A stretch of DNA of 64,000 nt from Isoetes taiwanensis (taxonomy: Eukaryota; Streptophyta; Lycopodiopsida; Isoetales; Isoetaceae), in contig JAJEKV010000001.1 of the NCBI GenBank assembly GCA_021234155.1, positions 248,001-312,000 of the forward strand, read 5' to 3'. The notes beneath the pieces were generated by a model, which saw only the letters and a list, made by a program, of their open reading frames with translations, searched no databases and was not told where the DNA came from. Shown here one piece after another: positions 1 through 11,640 of the stretch. The translations under genes and the position numbers were made by a program. Position 1 is the first letter of the stretch, and each line of letters starts with the position of its first letter.

Positions 1-2433
1 CATTTATCAATTCTCAGCTGCCTCTGGTATTTATCTGAATGTCAATAAGAGCTTAATTATTGGTGATCTTCCTCATCAGCAGATCCTGGGTATTAATGTT
101 CTTCCTGGGGGTCAAGCCACTAAGCTTTTAGGGATGCCTCTATCTATAAATCAGAGCTTGAAAGGGTGGGGATCCTATTCTTCGTGAGAATTAAGAAAAA
201 GTCAATAATTACGTAAATTATCTCTCTCTAGCAGTAGAACCATCATTGCTAACTTCGGTTCTTGCGAGCTCTCATGTCTACTTTTCCACCGCTTCTAATT
301 GCCCCTAAGTGTATTTATCTTGAGCTCCAAAAATTATAAGAAACTTTATTTGGAATGGCAACACCGGGTCAATTGGAACTCTATCTCGCAAGACTAAAAT
401 AACAGTGGTCTTGGTCAGAAGGACCTTTTTTCTTCAAGCTCAATCTCTTGCGGGTAAATTTGTTTGGAGAGCCATCTATGGGAGCCGATCCTCCTGCTCA
501 TAAGTTCATCGATTAATTGGATCAATCTTAGTCACCCTTCCGGTCATCCATCCGCTTCATCATTTGTTACCAAACTCAGCCTTTACTCAATTGAAAACTG
601 CTCCTAATATCTCTCCTTTGATGAAGAATCTGATTATGGCTTGGAATTCTATTTCTCCCCACTATCAGTTTATCTCATCCGATCATTTGCACTCTGATAT
701 GCCTATTTTCTGGAATCCTATCTTTCTCAATCATAATTCCAATGTTCTGGCAATCAAACATCCTAGGATCTGCAAGAAATGGCATGATGCTGGTCTTTAT
801 TACATTAGGGATCTTTTTAATGGATGTAGGCTGATTTCTTGGACTGCTCTCAAAAATATCATCAAAGGTACATCTTCTGACAGGAAAGTATATCTCCTTA
901 TCAAGCCTTATTTGGCAAATCTCTCTCCTAACTCAGGGAAAGGCGACTGGTCCCTCAATGGTAAGTTTGACTATAAAGTGAGAGATATTTATAAGTGCCT
1001 TTCCCATGATCCTACTAATATTAAGGCTATGACCAAATGGGGTATCAATTTTACTCAGCTAAGAGAGCTCTTCAAGAATGTATGGGACTCTTACTGCCCT
1101 CCAAAAATTTCCTACTGTATATGGCTTATTGCTAATGGCAGTTTAAGTAACTTACAATCCATTTCCAAGAAATATCCTAATGTTATGCCAGACTGCCCTT
1201 TAGGTTGCAATGAGATTGAAGATATGTGTCACATTTTCAGTTGCACTAAGTTGAATAGTTTCTGGAATTGGATTGCTGGAAAATTTGGGTTTCACTATGA
1301 TGGAAATTTGCTTTCCTTGATTCAAAACGGTGACACTTTTAAAAACACTGTTATTTTCATTGCCCTTTGGAATATTTGGAAGGCTAGGAATCGTGTTTTA
1401 TATGGGAAGAATAGACCTTCAGTTTTCTGGATCAAAATGAACTTCCAATTTGATTTTGAAACTATTGCTACTGCTCATAAGAATAAGGTTGGAACTAACC
1501 ATGACAGGAAATGGGAGCTTCATGGAGCTTACAGGGGATTTTATAATTTATTTGCTTCCAATCTAAATATTGTAGATTCTAATGTTTTGTTTTCTGATGA
1601 AACTAGAATATCTTAACTTCCCTCAAGGTGGGGATGGAGCAAGAAAATTCGATGATAGCTTCCATTCAGCCAAAGACCCGGTGGATTCAAATATGAAGAA
1701 TGATATTGCAACATCTATGGAGTCGCTCCTTATGAAAAGGGGACGCATGAGATATCCAAGGAAAGTGAGGATCTTTGGGCATCTATCTTCTCAGAGGGAA
1801 GTGGTTCAGATCCATTGCCTTTGGGCCTTCTTGGCCAATCATCACTTTCTTCTCACTGAAAGGCAGTTGACAAGATACAGGTCCATGTACTACAATCACA
1901 AACTTATTGCTGATCTGTATGGCTCCTTGCTGATATTATTGGAGGACAAGGACAAATTCAGGCTCTTCTACTCAAATAATTGGGGCCCAAATCAATACCT
2001 CTTTGGATCCACTGACCCTTTCAATGCCTATTTCAATGATTGCTTCTTCAATGATCACGGGACCACCCTTCCATAGCCATCTGTTAATCACACCCTTGCT
2101 CTTACCTAATCAGGATCTATTTATGTCTCGGGAAGGATTGCCTTTTTGCAGGTTTTTGCAGTTCAAGCTCAGAGTGGCCTCCCTCAACAACTGAATTCAG
2201 ATTTTTTGGACCTGTTCACACGGAAGATCATTTTCTTCTTGGGCTTATCGGTTTTGCTACCTCTTAAATTTCTGTTAGGCTTGTTATTCTTGAGCTCATA
2301 TTCATAGTATGATGCTCTTAATGTTCTGTTACTTTTTCATGTGCTACCTTATAAAGCACAAACATGCTATGTTCCTGAGATTTTATAATTAATGGTAAAA
2401 CTGACTCTTGCTATCAAAAAAAAAAAAAAAAAA
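1..2433 (+). mobile_element. LINE (L1-like), 3' portion with poly-A tail
   Basis: Reading from base 2, the window opens inside a plant LINE reverse transcriptase: a frame reads FSAASGIYLNVNKS and then LLGMPLSI, the usual end of the RT palm in plant LINEs. It closes at a stop near 187. The zf-RVT tail follows at 564-1616, then about 800 bp of 3' sequence and a run of 18 A (2416-2433). The element is transcribed rightward and its 5' end lies outside the window. The RT frame has stops and frame changes, so this copy is not autonomous. Seen: RT motif, zinc-knuckle tail, poly-A. Known: this arrangement is typical of plant L1-type elements. Confidence 0.85.
564..1616 (+). pseudogene. LINE ORF2 C-terminal part, zf-RVT domain
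   Basis: This is a 350-residue open frame. Residues 125-245 match the zf-RVT zinc-binding region found after plant LINE reverse transcriptases: GDWSLNGKFDYKVRDIY, then a helical stretch with PPKISYCIWLI, then CPLGC followed by HIFSC as the Cys/His pair, and FWNWI. In intact elements this is the end of ORF2. The ATG used here is internal to the ancestral ORF, because the RT core lies upstream in another frame, so this is a fragment and not a host gene. A second open stretch at 1582-2076 overlaps in another frame; I could not assign it a domain. Confidence 0.8.
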
Positions 2434-4039
2434 CAAATGGAGCTGCAGAGCATGTGGGAGCAGTGCTGGTCTGCGATAAATGTCACAGATGCGGCAGCTC
2501 GTGCTCTCCTTCTTCTATTTCTGTTTCAGGTTGTTCCCTCCTTTGTCAAGAGCATGCAGGTCGGCCATGCATTGAGGAGGTCCTGTTGTAAATTTGTTTG
2601 CAACTATGAGACTTGTATAGAATATTGCTGCACAGCAGCAATGGTGCTTTGACAGTCTCTTTGGAAAACAGCTTTATTTCTTTGTTACTCCTGTGTATGT
2701 ACGTGCTTGACTTGGATGGAATACGTTGTGATGCACCTTAGGATGATGTGGAAATGGGGGTTTGACCTCATCTTGACTTGTGGTGGATGGCTGTGGAGGA
2801 TTATGCTCAAAAGCAAGAATTATTAGAAGAAGGATGGTCTACTCCACGCCTAAAGAAACTTGCATGTCGCAAAAATAGCTCGGCTCCTCAATCTGTGTTG
2901 GTTCACTCTGTAGCTCCAATATCTACTACGATTGTTACAGTGGATGTCCCTGATTCAATGGCATTGAGACAACAGGGAGCAGATCAAGTTGCTGTTAATG
3001 ATTCTATGAATGTGGAAGTTCGACCTGGTTAAAGTAACTTTTTTAAAAATATAATTATATCTTATTCTTCTCTTTAGGTTTCTAAAATGTTGTTTGGGGG
3101 TGGTGTTACATAAGATTTTGGATGGTTTGTGGATGTATTCGTATGTGAATTTGTTATATTGCTGACTCAGTAATTAGGTTTTGTTGTTCCAATGGTCGAT
3201 TGGGGTTGATTGGGTTTGTTTTGGAAGCTTCAATTTTTAGAAGGCCAGTCGTGGCGATGGCCTCGCGTCCGCGTGGAGCGGATGGAGCTGGCTTCATGGG
3301 CATGTCGAATATGTAGGGTGAAGCAGGGCTCTGCTGATTCATAGGGCGGAGCAGGCGGATATGGCTTTCTTTAGAGATGTTTTGCATAGGCGGTGGCACC
3401 CACTGCGCCAGGGTTAGGAAGACATGGCTAGATTCTATGATTTCTTTTTGGCATATGCAGAGCATACATGAAGATTTTTAGCAGCCCTTCCTCGGTAGAG
3501 ACATCTCAGATGATTTTGCAGGGATGAAGTTTATATCGATTTATTTGAGGGCTTATTTTGAGGGCAGCCATTATGCTTGTAGAAGAAGAATGCAAATTTT
3601 GGTTATCATGGCCATTCCATGCAAGGCAAGCCCAGCAAGCTCTGTGCAAGTAAATCTGACTGTTTGCAGGGAGGGCATGTGAAGGTATTTTGTTGTTGTA
3701 AATTGTGGCATGTTTTTTGCTCATGTTGAATCGAATAATGTAGTTCATGCAGAGTCTCTGGCACTCACAGGCGTCTCATATTTCTCTTGGCTATGGTATG
3801 TTTTTGTTGTTTGTGTTGTCACCATGCAACTTTATGCACAAGTGCAGGTTGTTTCAGGAAGGCCAAGTTTCTGTGCCTATGTTCTCTGCCAATATTTTGT
3901 AATGATGATATGAAATGCTATTTTTCTTTGTAATGTAGCACCTTGTTTGTTGTTCTGGTTGTGGTTCCCATCCTTCCTTCTGTGATGTTGTTGCTGCAGG
4001 GTAAAAGCACGCTGTAGTGTATCAAAAACGTGCATTTTG
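2434..4039. other. Region with no recognised gene between LINE tail and large transposon
   Basis: No coding region with a known domain was seen. A frame at 2778-3032 (84 aa, beginning MWWMAVEDYAQKQELLEEGW) is mildly reminiscent of a LINE ORF1 linker but cannot be assigned. A stretch around 2739-2800 (GGATGATGTGGAAATG, then TTTGACC, CATCTTGA, TGGATGG) resembles 19937-20000 to the right of the large transposon. The two flanks therefore probably hold copies of one retroposon family. Confidence 0.5.
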
Positions 4040-4053
4040 ACGCCACATTTTGG
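4040..4053. repeat. 14-bp direct repeat, left flank of large transposon
   Basis: ACGCCACATTTTGG occurs here and again, without a mismatch, at 19191-19204. The copies lie directly outside the inverted CACCAC termini, so they look like a target-site duplication. Fourteen bases is long for most DNA-transposon families, so the true duplication could be a shorter part of it. Confidence 0.55.
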
Positions 4054-4069
4054 CACCACCTTTGTGGTA
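4054..4069 (+). repeat. Left terminal inverted repeat of large transposon
   Basis: CACCACCTTTGTGGTA pairs with the right terminus at 19169-19184 with one difference. The terminus is itself nearly palindromic (CACCAC...GTGGTA), so each end could fold or bind a dimer. Confidence 0.55.
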
Positions 4070-4227
4070 GAATCGGGTGGTGCATACCGAAGCGGAGATT
4101 GCGGGAGTGCGAATTAATGAGCGTCGGTTATTTTGAATTTTATGCCACGTCATTGTCCACCTTTTTGAATTAAGAAAGAATCACCTCTTCCTCTGTTTTT
4201 TTGCCGCTTCTTGCCGATTGAACCCTA

Positions 4228-4800
4228 ATGGAGTCGGAATTGAACGCCACTGGTTACACGATGAAATCTCTCCTCAAACAAGAGATTGTGCCCCACGAAG
4301 ATCTAAAGAAGCTTTGGGGTGACAGAGTTCCAAATAAATCTGGCTACAGGTATTTTCCCCCAAATGTTTTGTTCAAACTGAAAAATTAAGGCATATGTTT
4401 TCTTGTCCAGGTTGAAGAATCTGAGCAATGAACAATACAAAGACTTCATGCAAATTTACAAAAGAATTACAGGAAGCCACATACATGGGGTGGAATGGCT
4501 CCCTGAACCCGGGCAAAGGGCTTATTATCCGATATAAAGGGGAGGTTGTTAATTGAAGAGCTTCTCGGATTATTATAAAACTCCCGATGAGAAAGCCGAG
4601 GCCAGTTCTTCTAGACCCAAGAGAAAGCATAGGCAAATCCAACCTGACGAGGAGGAAAATAGTAAAAGTGATGTGGATGATGAAGATGATAGGGAAATAA
4701 CCAAATCAGTTCCTCTAGACCACACATTCAATCTGAACTCACAATCAAAACAGAAAAAGAGCAATGTTCTCGAGACCAAAACATGCCATTGCGTATGTTC
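4228..4800 (+). pseudogene. 5' exons of the transposon-borne + strand gene (function of this part unknown)
   Basis: A plausible start ATG (4228) follows AACCCTA. Exon 1 (4228-4349) reads MESELNATGYTMKSLLKQ and ends at a CAG|GT donor. Exon 2 begins after a CCAG acceptor at 4411 and continues in frame with LKNLSNEQYKDF, up to a stop near 4538. A lysine/acid-rich stretch in another frame (from 4553; RPKRKHRQIQPDEEENSKSD) probably continues the same protein after a frame change, as a likely nuclear-localised linker. No known domain was recognised. The gene then runs into the CCACCA array. The link to the FCP1-like segment downstream is inferred from strand, order and spacing. Confidence 0.45.
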
Positions 4801-4975
4801 AATTATTAGTTGTCTTACAACAGAAAAAAAATCTCAAGCTTGATCTAGATTGTTTCTATCAACACAGAAAAGGTAACATCAAATCCACTTCAAGAATCAA
4901 TTTTGCATCATGTTGGCTGTATTGTCATGTTGTGTCTCTATGATGCGCAATGGATGCCAGAACGATAGATGAGGT

Positions 4976-5525
4976 ATGTGTGGTGGTGGTGAGTTGTTGG
5001 CATCCACCATATCCCACACCACACCCCACGATCTCCCACCACTACACTCTACCATCTCCCACCGCCACACTCCCACACCACACACCACCACCACACTCCA
5101 CCACCACACTCCACCACCACCACCACACACCTCTCCACCACCACCACACACTCCACCACCACCACCACATTCCACCACCACCACCACACTCCTCTACCAC
5201 CACCACACTCCACCACCACCACACCACACCACCAGACTCCACCATGTCCCACACCACACCCACCACCACCACACACCCCACCACCACCACACCTCACCAC
5301 CACCACATACACCACCACCACCACCACACCCCACACTACACCACCACCACACCCCACCACCACACCCCATCACCACACTCCACCATGTCCCACACCACAC
5401 TCCACCACCACCACCACATTCCACCACCACCACACACCCCACCACCACCACCACCACACCACCACCACCACACACACACCACCACCACACACACCACCAT
5501 CACCACCACAAACCACCACAGTTGT
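4976..5525. repeat. CCACCA/CACACC microsatellite-like array (left subterminal array)
   Basis: About 0.5 kb is built almost only from CCA and CACA steps, with recurring phrases such as CTCCACCACCACCACA and CACCATGTCCCACACCACA. At about 5521 the composition flips to GTGTGGTGTG for roughly 90 bp. The array at 16528-17125 is its inverted counterpart. Long His/Pro/Thr or Gly/Val/Trp frames across it are repeat artefacts. Confidence 0.9.
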
Positions 5526-6125
5526 GTGGTGTGTACCGTGTCAGATGTTGTGTGGTGTGTGTGGTATGTGGTGGTGTGTAGAGACTACCTTGTGTTGTGT
5601 GGTGTGTGATTGTGGTTTTCCATCAAGACGCGGCTTTACTATGTTAGGAGGCCGACATATAATGTAGTGTTTTGTTTTTTGCGACTATGGCGACTTGTGA
5701 AGGAATGGTTGGCTGCAACATCAGCTAGGTTTGATAGATGCAAGCAACGATTGCAAGCAAACGAGGATAGAAAAATGATATCAAAAGAAAGATTGAGTTG
5801 ATGGAGCATAAAGAATCAGAAATTAGAGCTGATTTGCACGATGGCAATCAATCATGACAAAGAAATCCGAAAAGCAAGCAGAGGGTGTTCGGGTTGTGTT
5901 TAACCAAAGGATGAAGAACTAAATGGTACAAAGTTGCCCGGGCTGAAACGATTAAATAAGGAATTAACAGAAACCAAATTGAGCTAAAGGCATGTGAAGA
6001 CTTATCACCGGAGCTGCTACCTCGAATGCAAAGATTTGAGATTTTTTCCGAGCGTAGTGGTCATGACACTCCTTTAGATCCTGCACTTCCAATGCTTCCC
6101 GAGGCGTAAGAAGAGGGTGATGAAG

Positions 6126-7660
6126 GTTGTCCATTTTGTGGACGCTTGGTCCAAAATGGGAGGGTAAAATGTTGCCGGGGCCAGATAGCAGAATGCAAAA
6201 TACCGATCACATTCCATGTCTATCACACCATTTGAGGTAAATATTATCATCTCTAACCCTCGCCTAAAGACTCTATTGATTTTGAATTTGTTTTGCGTAT
6301 TACTCTAGAACCTGCCGCAGCCCAGCTTGTGGGCACATTATGATCGAGACATGGCTTTTGGCTTTTGGTGTTCGAAAGTGGTACCACAAGAACCAATAGA
6401 CACAAGTAAGTCCAAAGAGGGGTGAAAGCAAGGTTTGGGAAGTCTCGATGCTTGTTGTACTCGTGTCTCTTTCATCCCGGGCTTAGTCTCTTCCATCCCC
6501 CCCGGCTGGTTTAGTCTCTTTTGCTTGTCTCTTTTGCAAACAATATAGATTCGCTGCAAATAGACAACAACCCGCCTTTAACTAATGTTTACCGATGTTG
6601 TCACAAGTCTATCGACTTAGTGTTTGCAGAATGCGTAAATTTGAGACCAAGGATATCCAACAAAGGATCCACGCCTCGTCGGTTATGAGACCTAAAGATA
6701 CCTCCCGGTTGTACCTAGAATTCACCCCATTTGATAATCCAAGTCAATCCCAAATACGACGGCATGGAGACTCCAAAACGAAATTTGATAGTCAATCAAT
6801 GCAAATGCCAGATCAAGTAAGTACCGATGCCACATACATGATTTATTTTTTTGTATTTTTCTCGTGGTCTTCCTCATTTCAATTATATGTTGCAGATAAA
6901 TGCTAACGTGAATCGAAGCCATGACGTAAGAGATTCCTAGTGCATCCGATTTAGGGGAAAAATTAATTCCCTTTGAGATTCATTCCAGACGGGTCCTTCA
7001 CCGTAAAAAAGTTTTGGTGCTGAATATGAGCCAAATGCGGATGCAGTGATGAAGTTGACAAAGAAACCCCTGATCCTCGACAAGATGCGATCGCTTCAAT
7101 GAGTCCAATACAACATCAACCAACAAAACCAAGAGGTTAACTGAAATTCTCCTTGTTCTGGATTTTAATGGGGTTTTAGGCAAGTTTTATGACTTGAAAG
7201 AGAGGATCCCCTCAGATCGGCCGAGCCGTAAGTGATCATCCGTAAATTGAACCATCAAAAGTGCGCAGCTTCTGTGCCCGGATTTCAGGGAGTTCTTAGA
7301 ATGGTGTTTTTCAAAATTTGAGATTGCATTGTGGTCCAAAGATGGCTAAGAGTAATGTTGACTTGTTAACGAAAGTTGTCAGCAGGAATATAAGGGCGAT
7401 TTCTTTTATTTGGAATCGATGACTGCACCAACACAAAATTAAAAGTGGTTAATAAGCCAATTTTCCTTAAGGATCCGGCCCAAAGTGTACCAGAAATTTT
7501 GGAGATACCAGTGACAAACACATTGTTGATAGATGACAAATAGATATAAGGGTTCTCGCCAACCACCAACACAATGATATGTCCAAATAGTTTTGCTCCC
7601 CATGTGTTGATTCCAATTTCCTTTTGAGCAACTCAAACCATGGTCGGAGGGACTTCTCGG
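6126..7660 (+). pseudogene. FCP1-like (HAD/NLI-interacting-factor-type) phosphatase domain, broken, carried by the large transposon
   Basis: The segment opens with a Cys-rich motif (CPFCGRLVQNGRVKCC, about 6128-6175), possibly a zinc ribbon. After an apparent intron comes CRSPACGHI near 6313. The phosphatase part starts at 7142: EILLVLDFNGVLGKFYD corresponds to the DxDG(T/V)L catalytic loop of FCP1-like phosphatases, with N replacing the second Asp. It continues with PDFREFLEWCFSKFEIALWS (about 7280-7340) and NKPIFLKDP...TNTLLIDD (about 7453-7535), the conserved second half of plant FCP1-like domains. Intact relatives dephosphorylate phosphoserine on protein substrates such as the RNA polymerase II tail. 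The motifs are spread over several frames with stops, so it is a pseudogene. Whether the N for D change was already present in the active ancestor is unknown. Confidence 0.6.
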
Positions 7661-8679
7661 CGCGTAAAGTGTGCCAGCTTTATGTGAAGGAACATCAAAT
7701 GTGGAACATGTGGATTCTCAAAAGTCACAAGAATCGCATGAAAATGCTCAACAAGTATTTTCATAAATGAATCTTGTAAAACTCTTTGAAAGTCAATATA
7801 AGTAAAAAGAATTTCTATGATATGTGTTGTACATTTTCAATTTAAAAATATTTGAATGGATTGTGAGCAAATGTTCTCGTGTGTTTAGAACTAGAGATGA
7901 TAGAGCTTCGCGGCAGCCCTGACTATCTAAAGCCAAATACACATCTCGAAGTGGTGCCGAGTGGAACTCGAAACTGTCGCGGATTAACTCCAATCGACAT
8001 CAAAATTTTGAAGTCGATATGCGGGTTCAATGATCAATTGATCCTCCTCTTCTCAAGGTGATACTTTCATCTCGATTTGTGATCATCGATTTGTGCCGAT
8101 GATATGCATATGTTTGCGTGATACATGGAATACTACTTGATTCTCCAAGGAATGAGCCATCCCTTTCATTTCTTTTGACCCTTTTTTCACTCGACATTGT
8201 CCAAGGACACAAATAGTTACAAAACAATAAGGAAACATGTGAATCGATAAGTGCCAAGACATGTTTTTGCCTGCTTGTGATGGACATCATCGACCTCGCT
8301 GATTGTAAGCCACGCCAGTGTCTCGCATTGCAGATATAAACCAGTGGATATATCACTTTGATAGCTCGGGCTTGCATGGCGCGTATGTATATATTGAGAG
8401 GTTAGTGCTCGCCATTGCATTTTGCTGTTGGCACAATGACAACAAACTTTGAGTGCGTGTTCCCCGGAATTGCTTGGACACAAGAATTTCAGCTTTACAA
8501 CCTCGAGATGTTGTGAAAATTTCCAGAACGCCTCTTCAAACCGATGGTCATTCATGTATTCCCCGCCAGATGTTCGCTTATGCACAAATTTGTGAGGGGG
8601 TACTTAAAAGGAGTGAATATATTGTTGCCTGATCTAGTAAGTCAACTTAAATGCAAAAGCATAAAACCAAACTCATATT
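7661..8679. other. Continuation of large transposon, no recognisable domain
   Basis: This AT-rich sequence lies between the FCP1-like segment and the hAT insertion. Short frames exist on both strands (for example 7879-8061 on + and 8217-8585 on -), but none shows a domain. Some of it is probably further exons of the + strand transposon gene, because a last exon is seen to the right of the hAT insertion at 14158. Confidence 0.4.
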
Positions 8680-8687
8680 GACAAAGT
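8680..8687. repeat. Target-site duplication of hAT element (left)
   Basis: GACAAAGT is repeated exactly at 14136-14143. An 8-bp duplication is the hallmark of hAT insertions. Confidence 0.9.
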
Positions 8688-8799
8688 CGGGATAGGTTCT
8701 ATACGCATAAAATTAAAATTCCCGACGATAAAGTCAAAAAATACGATTTTTAATAAAATACGATTTAACGATAAAAACCTTGCCGTCGAAAAAATTTCA

Positions 8800-9060
8800 C
8801 AGACGCAAAAACTTCGCGACAACAGACGCTGAAAAAACTTACAGACGCTGAATAATGCATTTTTTATACCGCAAAGTATTGTGTTCGACTTTCAAGACGC
8901 CGAAAAACTTCAGCCACAGACGCTGAAAGTTTTTTTTTTCGTCAGACGCTTTCAAATTGAGGCCAGACGCTGAACCGGGCGTGTTCACAGACGTTTTTTA
9001 TGTTTCACAGACGCTGAAAAAGTTTTCGCAGACGCTGAAATCAAGTTTTCGCAGACGCTA
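8800..9060 (+). repeat. Left subterminal motif array of the hAT element (AGACGCTGAA)
   Basis: About eleven copies of CAGACGCTGAAA or one-base variants are spaced 15-40 bp apart in AT-rich DNA. Related copies occur at 13740-14050. Known hAT transposases such as Ac bind short subterminal motifs repeated at both ends; the same role is inferred here. Confidence 0.75.
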
Positions 9061-10417
9061 AATTTTTTTATATATTCGGCACGATTCATTTTTGCTTTGC
9101 GCCGCAAACAAGGTATTTCCTGCGCCCAACCTTGCAATTTGCCACCCAAAACCTTTTTTTTTTTTTTTTCTTAGTTTTTAGGGTTTTTTTTGTTGTTTTT
9201 TTGATAGGTAGGCCAAAGAAGGTCTCATAGCTAGGCCCCTCCTGTGCCCCGTGTAAGGGGCGAACGATGGTGAGTGCCTTGTTCTGTAATGAGCTTGGCC
9301 TATTTTAGAAAAAAAAAAAAACAATAATAATTTAAGCAAATAATAATTTAAGAGTAAAGTAAAAGAAAAAAACCAAAAAAGAAAAGAAATTGGTTGCCTT
9401 CCTTAAACAACAACCCGAGAGGGCTTTTTTTTTTTAGGGTTGCGTGTTGCCAAGAGCATAGGCATGCCCCTTGCCCGGTATTGCCGCATTTATTTGGCGC
9501 CATGCCGAGGGTGGGTGGCACCACCGGCTTAAGGCAACTAGGGTCTCCCTTTAGTAAGAGTATAACCCTCACCGACGCCGTTGGGCCTTGGTCACGCTTG
9601 TGTCGAAAGGTGTGCTTGTACTTTTATTAAGGGTTAGAGAATGTTTTATCAATTCACACCCTAGTTCCCCGATGGTGTTGTTGATGAAAGTCCGACACTA
9701 ATATAGGAACCGTATGTTTTGATAAGCATTCATTGGTCTCGCCTTTTGAAAAAGCGGACCTAGGACAAGTGCAATGCATTTAAAACTTGCTAGCCTTGCA
9801 TTTTGGAAGTAGTCGGGCTATAGATCATAAATCGTGGTTTTGGTCCTTTATTTGTTACCCTATCCTTGGCCTTGCACAATACATACTCATGTTAGGGTCT
9901 TAGTGTAGGAAGCATAAAATTAGTGTTTTGTTTTGCTAAAGTGAGTTGATTTACCCTCATGTGCTAAGCACTAAATTGAAAGTGTTATCTTTGCTTGACT
10001 TGTAGGTGTTGCCGTTGTCACCATGATTATCGCGAGTCGCATTTTGCTAGCCCGCTAGACAATCCCTTAAAACAAGAAGTATGACTCGTAAGAGAGAGCG
10101 AAGTTAACTTGCAACCAAATGTGGCATTAGTGTCTCGATAGAGCCGCAACCAAAAGAGGCATTACGCCTCAAACACAAAGGCTACAGAGTCAAGAACCTC
10201 GAAGTCATCTTCTCAAGCAAAGACCGCCACCAGAAAAGAAGTAGACCACAACCAAAACAAGCATGGTCTACTTTGAGACCAGATTTCATGAACTGTTGTG
10301 TAATCGGGTCAGTGCAATGCCTCACCAGATTTGGAATTGATTACTAGCAAAGGAGGAAGGATGGCTAGACTACCATGCAGGGCTGGTAAAAGATGCCGAG
10401 AGGGCTTTTAAGCTTCA
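9061..10417. other. hAT internal sequence with no recognised gene; possible small retroposon tail
   Basis: No domain-bearing frame was found. At about 9205-9321 a unit reading TAGGTAGGCCAAAGAAGG ends in GGCCTATTTTAG plus a 13-A run, which looks like a small retroposon inserted in the hAT. The stretch 10080-10417 may be the 5' exon region of the kinase-like gene, since partly open frames with basic residues occur there, but splice sites could not be fixed. Confidence 0.35.
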
Positions 10418-11640
10418 ATGATGGAGCTAGATCCTGAAAAGAGTGAGCAAGAGAGGTATACATGGATAGTGGGTAATATTAGCCGCACTACCGGCAATAT
10501 GATCACAGAAGTTGCAAATTTGAGTAGTCATCGCTTGAGGCTAGAGTTGAAAGAAAAAGCCAAAGACATGGAATGCGGCGGACCAACAAAAATTGAAGAA
10601 AGAGGCCCATCAACCCCCCATCTTGTTAAGAAAGTGTTGGCAAAACTATAAAAGCCAAACGTCCCGGGTGAGACAGATAGGGAGGGGAAGCTCGTAGAAG
10701 AGCAGATGCCAAGACTACTTGGTTTGCCATGGTAGATTCATCACAAATAATAAAATGCATAAAACTAATTGGTTCTGGTTCATATGGTGCAGTGTATAAG
10801 TGCAATATTTTAGGGTCTAGTTTTATTAAGGATGAACCTTATTGTGTAAAACTTCAACATAATAATTTTCAGCATAGTACAGAACCCAATAAGTTAGTGG
10901 AAGCTATGCTGAAGAACATGAGGGAGTCAGGAATGCAAGTTAGGCACGGGTGTATAATACGCTGCATTGGTAGCACAACCGGCCTAGAAAGACAAGGCTT
11001 AATTTTCCCTTTTTGGAATGGAGGTTCGTTGGCAACCTTCTTTACAAGTCATGGGTCCAATGCCTTTGCAGAGCTTGCATTTAAGAAGTTGGGAGCTGTC
11101 CCCAGAGTTGAGACGGACTTGAGGCTGCTTGAGGAGCGCAGAAAGAAAGAATTATTTGTTGCCTCTAGGGTTGGGGACTTAGCAATGTCATTCTGTAGCG
11201 GGCTACGAAAGCTCCATCAAGAAAGATATTTGCATATGGACTTGCATCCCGCAATATATTGCTCCATTTTGATTATGGAAAGGAGAAGGGATGTATTAAT
11301 CCTCGTGTCGTATACATTGGCATTTGTGATTGGGGTGAATCCAAAGTTGATCCACGAGACGGTGGAGGTAAAACGATGGCATTACAAGGGTATGGATGGC
11401 GAAGGTAAGAAAAGAATTGAGATGGAAAGGGCCGGCATCCATATATGCATGATGATCTTTTTTTGGTAGTGGCTCAAGACGGGCTCGCAAGGGTTGACTT
11501 TGATTTACACGGGCAGCGACATTGTCTACTACTTAGCTGACTTTGCTAGTAAGCACTCCTACATGGAGTCAATAGGAAACTTGGAGCAAAGAAGGCAAGC
11601 ATCGGAGAATGTGCTACTATTTGAAACATTGCGTTGAGTC
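10418..11640 (+). pseudogene. Protein-kinase-like gene inside the hAT element (broken)
   Basis: The longest frame (10729-11469, 246 codons) shows a protein-kinase fold. GSGSYGAVYK is the glycine-rich loop (about residues 16-25). YCVKLQH holds the VAIK-type lysine. LHQERYLHMDLHP is the HRD catalytic loop, with Met in place of Arg and His in place of Lys. After a frame change, NILLHFDYGKEKG and IGICDWGESK follow, where DWG takes the place of DFG. An upstream frame (10418-10651) is probably the N-terminal exon. It lies head-on to the transposase within the same 8-bp duplication, so it is element cargo. Intact relatives phosphorylate Ser/Thr. This copy has at least one frameshift and later stops. 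Whether it is host-captured or a long-standing second element gene cannot be told from one copy. Confidence 0.75.

Noticed and set aside
4897-5609. Long His/Pro/Thr and Gly/Val/Trp frames over the CCACCA array
   Set aside because: Open in all phases on both strands because a trinucleotide-type repeat lacks stop codons; no coding evidence.
10729-11469. Active host receptor-like kinase gene
   Set aside because: It lies inside the hAT element limits, has a frameshift after the catalytic loop, and lacks the rest of the C-lobe in frame.
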